NCBI GenBank assembly: GCA_019055375.1
Contig: JAHQIW010000766.1
Span: 1 to 64,000, forward strand
DNA: 64,000 nt
Source: Parelaphostrongylus tenuis
Lineage: Eukaryota; Nematoda; Chromadorea; Rhabditida; Metastrongylidae
Direction of reading: 5' to 3'
Both the position numbers and the translations under genes were made by a program. Below are positions 60,085-64,000 of the stretch, one piece after another (within the stretch, counting starts at the first letter, position 1; each line of letters begins with the position of its first letter). Below the pieces are notes generated by a model that made no database searches, was not told the origin of the DNA, and saw nothing but the letters and a program-made list of their open reading frames with translations.

Positions 60085-60225
60085 GTCTTTTGGCAGGTTT
60101 CGTATCTTCACAGCCTGGAGAACCGACCGACTCATTCAGCGAATACCTCGATAGCCCAATCAGCAGGGGGAATCAAACCCAGGGTTCAGTTGCCTTAAGA
60201 ATTACCTCAAGATTTGTCTAATGGA
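60085..60225. repeat. M2 piece followed by tRNA-like minus-strand block
   Basis: GGCAGGTTTCGTATCTTCAC then AGCCTGGAGAACCGACCGAC resembles M2. CAGGGGGAATCAAACCCAGG is the complement of a B box. Confidence 0.45.
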
Positions 60226-60789
60226 GAAAAAATCGTGAACTAGGCGAATCCTAGGGCTACGATAGCTAAGAAAAGCATAGAGTCGATAAGAGTCGTCGAC
60301 CGCTTGTAACAAAAATCACTTTGTGTTCTTGTAATTTTCTGGCCAGGCCATGGATGACACGGGGTTGGACTCGTCCAACAAAATGCAAAGTTACTAATTA
60401 TTAATAGAACCGCATTCTTCCCTGAAAACATAAGTAACATATGCAGTTGGAAATATAGATATTTGAAGGGGAAACAAACCCACCATGGTAAAATATCGAG
60501 TTTGTGAAGAAGCGACGAATCAGAGACAATCGACACCAGAAAGCCTGAAACGAAAGAGTTGGATCTCTTTGAAACGAACGACCACCACCGCCATCACCAC
60601 GATATCTTCACGAATCAAAGAGAACATCAAAGGAAAAGGCTGATAAAGCTAGGAATGCTCTTATTTACACAAGCAAGAGGGGACGGGCGAGACGCGCTGT
60701 GAGAAAGCATCGGGGGGATGGTGGGGTTTCTGCCGATAGCGCAAACGCGAACGATCAATGGCTAAGAAGCCTGCCGTCGAGGGATGACT

Positions 60790-60826
60790 CAGTCATTCAT
60801 TCAATCAGTCAGTCAGTCAGTCAGGG
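60790..60826 (+). repeat. (CAGT/TCAG)n short tandem repeat
   Basis: CATTCATTCAATCAGTCAGT followed by further CAGT units. Confidence 0.85.
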
Positions 60827-60939
60827 GTTGAGACTGATATGACACACACCATCGACAGCAGAGCTCGATTGACACATTCTGAATAACGCAGAAAGTGATA
60901 GAAACTTCCCTTTGAGTGTAATACATGAGAGTAAAAAAG

Positions 60940-61140
60940 GGAGTGGTGGCCGAGTGGTTAGTGATACTTGGTGCGGGGATAGACCCCTGAGGTACGCTCC
61001 AACCTGGTTATTCTCGATTTTGCAAAGAAACCTGTCCAACAAGTATTCTACGATATTCATGAAGAAGACGAGATCCTCAAGCAAGCGATGAATGCGAGAG
61101 GACGATTCATAAGCTAGAAGTACTGGTACCTACAGAGTAA
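60940..61140 (+). mobile_element. SINE, family F3, copy 2
   Basis: GTGGTGGCCGAGTGGTTAGT is a Leu/Ser-type A box. The tail GTATTCTACGATATTCATGA then AGAAGACGAGATCCTCAAGC is shared with copy 1. Confidence 0.75.
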
Positions 61141-61194
61141 AAAGTGGTACGGGCCAAGTAAATAATTAACCCAGTAATGCCAAGTGAAGGGACC

Positions 61195-61290
61195 GGGATG
61201 GCCCAATGGCTAACGCTGCAATGTACCAGATTTCTATTCGGTTCTGAGGGGCCCCAATGAAAAACCGACCTCATTCTCTCTACAGGAAAT
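61195..61290 (+). mobile_element. tRNA-like SINE head
   Basis: ACCGGGATGGCCCAATGGCT then AACGCT (A box) and ATTCGGTTCTGAGG (poor B box). Confidence 0.4.
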
Positions 61291-61760
61291 TCTCATGAGT
61301 GTTAGTAACCATTTGAAAGCCGAGACTACAGGCTACAGCCACATGTCGCCGGTTTTCGAAAGCCATTTTTTACGTTGCTACAGATATTCTCGCCGGACAG
61401 AGCTCTTTCTTTGGACGCTGGCTGAGGCGGTCACGTGAATTGGCCAAAGACCCCCTTGGTTGCACATACGAATTCAACTTATTTTACCTGTGCGTTGCGA
61501 AGAAACGGTCTTTTCAGGATGTAAGCACACCATTGGAATCAGCGGCCATTACGCTATCGAATTATACTGATAGTCCAGAGAAAGAGCTCTATCCGGCGAG
61601 AAACATGCGCGTCTGAGACATAGTTTCGTGTGGATTTTACAGTGTTATAAAAGGGTGTTCTGAAAAACCGGCGAACTAGGGCTGCAGCCAGAAATCTCAG
61701 CTTTCGAATGGTTGCTACACTCCTATTGAAAGTTCCTGTCGAGTAAATGGGGCCGGTTTC
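61291..61760. repeat. Repeat family D, inverted-repeat copy
   Basis: AACCATTTGAAAGCCGAGAC and GTCGCCGGTTTTCGAAA at the left mirror AAAAACCGGCGAACTAGGGC and CTCAGCTTTCGAATGGTTGC at the right. Confidence 0.7.
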
Positions 61761-61779
61761 TCATTTGTCCCCTCATGAC

Positions 61780-61990
61780 CGAGTAGAACCGTACCAGGAA
61801 GAGAGGTGATTAACAAAGCGCAAGTTCGATCCACTACCCCCTCCCAATACCCTGCTGCAATCAACCAACTGAACGCTTTAGCCCGGCCATCTCCAAGGTT
61901 GCAGCAGGAATCCATTCGATCACGGTTCCATGACATTCAAGAGGAAAAACAAAATCTCTCTAACAGCAGCCGAACCGACACGTAATATCC
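61780..61990 (+). mobile_element. SINE, family F3, copy 3
   Basis: GGTTCCATGACATTCAAGAG then CAAAATCTCTCTAACAGCAG and CCGAACC align with the F3 tail. The head is decayed. Confidence 0.55.
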
Positions 61991-62044
61991 AGGGCCTTCG
62001 TGGAGGTTTAGAAAGTAAATTCAATAGTGTGGAGTGATATGCAA

Positions 62045-62130
62045 ACATCGAACTTCGAGCCAGAATGAACCCGCATTTCACCCCCTCCGAGGCGCGTGAT
62101 AACCGACTGCACTACCAAGGTTCCTGTTCA
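62045..62130 (-). mobile_element. tRNA-headed SINE, family F2
   Basis: AGCCAGAATGAACCCGCATT then TCACCCCCTCCGAGGCGCGT and GATAACCGACTGCACTACCA is the complement of the F2 head. Confidence 0.65.
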
Positions 62131-62261
62131 TTTTTCACTTTCCAATATATGTAATCCATGAACTAAAGACTGATTCATCTAAGACGATCGTTGAGGAAGT
62201 GTAGACCTTCACGTGATTCGACAATGAGCAACTTCCAACGCTCAAAATCGCGGTAGTTAGC

Positions 62262-62530
62262 TCTATCGAAACCCTGGACCCACGTATTCTGCGTCTCTGA
62301 CCCATAGCGTGGAACGTATTGAATGTATTGTTTTATTTCAATTGTACTATTGCTGTTATCTCTCCTACTATGTTATATGTAGATGTATTTTGTTGTAAGT
62401 AGGGAAATAACAACAACAATACATTCAATGCATTTTCACGAGGGGGGTTAGAGATGGAGCAGAGGTGGAGCAGACCCTGTGCGGCTGAATATTCAGTAGG
62501 GCTGTAGGGTCCACAGTTCCGAAAGGGTTA
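62262..62530. repeat. Family C MITE, copy 3, with inner inverted repeat
   Basis: CCCTGGACCCACGTATTCTG then CGTCTCTGACC pairs with GGGTCCACAGTTCCGAAAGG near 62508. An inner pair, GAATGTATTGTTTTATTTCA against ACAATACATTCAATGC, suggests a second palindrome inside. Confidence 0.6.
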
Positions 62531-62641
62531 GAGCGTTAATTTCCGAACTGTTTACACCAAATGCAGTCTCCATTCCAATACGTTTGAGAGGCAGAACTGA
62601 GAGAAACATGGACATTTGGGAAAAAAGGGCTGGAGAACAGG

Positions 62642-62878
62642 ATGGCGACCGCTAAAAACACTCTCGAGCCACCGGAACGGCAGAGCATACAAGTACTTGG
62701 AGATTTTTCAATGCCCATGAAAGAAGACTGCATCTTTCGACGCAGCGGACTGGATTCTGAATTGTTCAGTAGACTCCATCAAGCCACAACGAATTCCATT
62801 ATGTTCGCCAGAATCGCTCCCCATGGCGTCGTTTTTATTCAAAAAATTGTAACTGCCGAACCTTTTCTTAGATTTTGA
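62642..62878 (+). CDS. Unknown ORF, possible first exon
   Basis: A 78-codon ATG-led frame (MATAKNTLEPPERQSIQVLG, later RRSGLDSELFSRLHQATTNS) contains a donor-like ATT|GTAACT near 62850. Its base composition is richer in GC than its flanks. No domain is known. Confidence 0.25.
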   Translation: MATAKNTLEPPERQSIQVLGDFSMPMKEDCIFRRSGLDSELFSRLHQATTNSIMFARIAPHGVVFIQKIVTAEPFLRF

Positions 62879-62902
62879 TGTTGAAAGACTTGAAGCAATT
62901 TA

Positions 62903-63208
62903 TTATAAAGCTTCACATGACCCATCATCACAATTTCCTGCGTGAATTCCCAGCACTTCTTGGATCCGATTACTTTCCTCGTATTCATCGAAGGTCCTTG
63001 AACAATCTGATAAAGATGTTACACGCTTGAGCTGATAAATCTAGTGGTATACAGGCACCTGTTTCGTCCTACTGGGATTCACCAGTACCATCCTCCCTCG
63101 GTTCGGTCAATCCCCTAAGGTCAAAAATCCTCCAAAGAAATTGACGCCAAGGAAAAAATCACCTCAAGTCAGTTGATTTGCTTACCTGACATTGTGGTGA
63201 CCGGCCAT
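62903..63208 (-). CDS. Possible two-exon gene for a 38-residue peptide
   Basis: Minus-strand exon 1 (63208-63186) reads MAGHHNV plus two bases and ends at CAG|GTAAGC. Exon 2 (62996-62903) follows TTGTTCAAG and reads TFDEYEESNRIQEVLGIHA then GNCDDGSCEAL and a stop. The joined Arg codon is in phase. AATAAA overlaps the stop codon, and TATAAAAA lies about 50 bp before the ATG (63256-63263). The product is short and acidic, and no family is recognised. The intron contains a repeat E copy, so this could be coincidence. Confidence 0.3.
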
Positions 63209-63592
63209 CGAGTACGTAGCTGTTAACATGAATCAAACCCTATTGTATCGACCGCTTTTTATAGACCCGCTCAAGATGAGATAATCTGATAAGGATATTA
63301 CACGTTTGAGCTGATAGGTCTAGTCGTGTATAGGCGCCTGTTTCGTCCTGTTGGGACTCATCGCTACCACCCTCCCTCGGTTCGGTTCAATGTTAGGTAG
63401 TACATCACCTGACTTGTGGGTGATTTTTTTTTACTCGGCGTCGATTCCTTTATGGAGGATTATCTATTCTCCGGGAATCGGCTGAACCGAGGGAGGGTGG
63501 TACTGATGAGTCCCAATAGGACGAAACAGGCGCCTATATACTACTAGATCTATCAGCTCAAAACATGTAATATCCTTACCGAATCCTTGAAT
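63005..63592. repeat. Three-copy inverted element, family E
   Basis: Copies lie at 63005-63185 (+), 63286-63410 (+) and 63410-63592 (-). They share ACACGTTTGAGCTGATAGGT, GGCGCCTGTTTCGTCCTGTT and CACCCTCCCTCGGTTCGG. The last two form a hairpin. The CACCTGACTTG-to-GGCGTCGATTCCTTTATGG segment is common to copies 1 and 3. Confidence 0.85.
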
Positions 63593-63805
63593 AGTCCTCG
63601 TGTTGCTCAGACTACTGCTCGAGTATTTGTAATCTTTACGAATGTCGTAGAACTCTATATCGTCGATTTTTCCTACAACTTGAAGATAGCTGAGCTAATG
63701 AGGTCTCTGAGACACTCGTTGATTGACTACAAGAGAGCGCTGGGGAGGGATCGAACCAACACTTTGCTCACTAACCACTCCGCTATCGTCCATTTTCATG
63801 GACCA
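63590..63805 (-). mobile_element. SINE, family F3, copy 4
   Basis: The minus strand has GATAGCGGAGTGGTTAGTGA (A box), GTTGGTTCGATCCCTCCC (B box) and the tail AGTTCTACGACATTCGTAAA. Confidence 0.75.
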
Positions 63806-64000
63806 TTTTTATTACTTTAATCTATATGAATTATCACGATTTTCTGTGCGATTTCAGAGATGATCATCTTCTTGTGAATGCCGTAAAATGATGGTCGAGA
63901 CGACTCTCCTTGCAATCTTGTAGGCAGGCGAGCTAAAATATGTCCAAGCATTCAGTTGATACCAAAAAAAAAATTGTTTCTAGAGGAGATAGACTCAAAG

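Noticed and set aside
1..64000. CRISPR arrays, bacterial operons, riboswitches
   Set aside because: The sequence is animal nuclear DNA. No spaced direct-repeat array or prokaryotic signal is present.

Overview
This window reads as nuclear DNA of a nematode, most likely a strongylid (hookworm-type, clade V) worm. The organism call rests on three things. There is an unc-60 (ADF/cofilin) locus with the nematode two-isoform layout. There is a gene of the nematode-restricted ground-like (hedgehog-related) family. The space between exons is large, AT-rich and crowded with RTE-type retrotransposons, mariner copies, foldback elements and tRNA-headed SINEs. Introns mostly end in TTTCAG-like acceptors. 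Exons are short and mostly invisible to a single-frame ORF search, so the genes were rebuilt by hand from splice sites and codon phase.

Layout. 1-2484: dead RTE-like retrotransposon (+). 2.6-3.1 kb: head-to-head SINE pair. 4.4-8.9 kb: minus-strand gene encoding EGF-like modules, with at least five phase-compatible exons, two foldback elements in its introns and one homopolymer frameshift. 9.3-10.3 kb: mariner relic split by a 5'-truncated RTE copy with a 12-bp target duplication. 11.6-13.4 kb: RTE fragments. 13.8-24 kb: foldback and long-TIR elements, SINEs, a deleted mariner carrying a DNA-binding domain, and scattered minus-strand candidate exons. 24-38 kb: mostly non-genic, with decayed RTE pieces, a SINE, a few candidate exons and a large repeat. 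40.3-45.8 kb: plus-strand ground-like gene, ending tail to tail about 300 bp from the next gene. 46.1-58.8 kb: minus-strand unc-60 locus. 59-64 kb: dense SINE, MITE and inverted-repeat territory with a possible tiny two-exon gene.

The best-supported result is unc-60. A three-base shared coding exon (the initiator ATG) is followed by a complete UNC-60A set (5 more exons, 166 aa predicted) and then a complete UNC-60B set (5 more exons, 152 aa predicted), all in frame. The 45-bp intron after the ATG is rich in GTGTG motifs. This matches what I recall of the C. elegans control of the A/B switch by SUP-12. The convergent ground-like gene carries an intact four-cysteine ground-like domain behind a proline-rich region.

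I found no CRISPR, operon or prokaryotic feature and no intact autonomous transposon. I see no convincing new defence-like system. The novelty lies in the SINE and foldback families, the nested insertions and the gene models.
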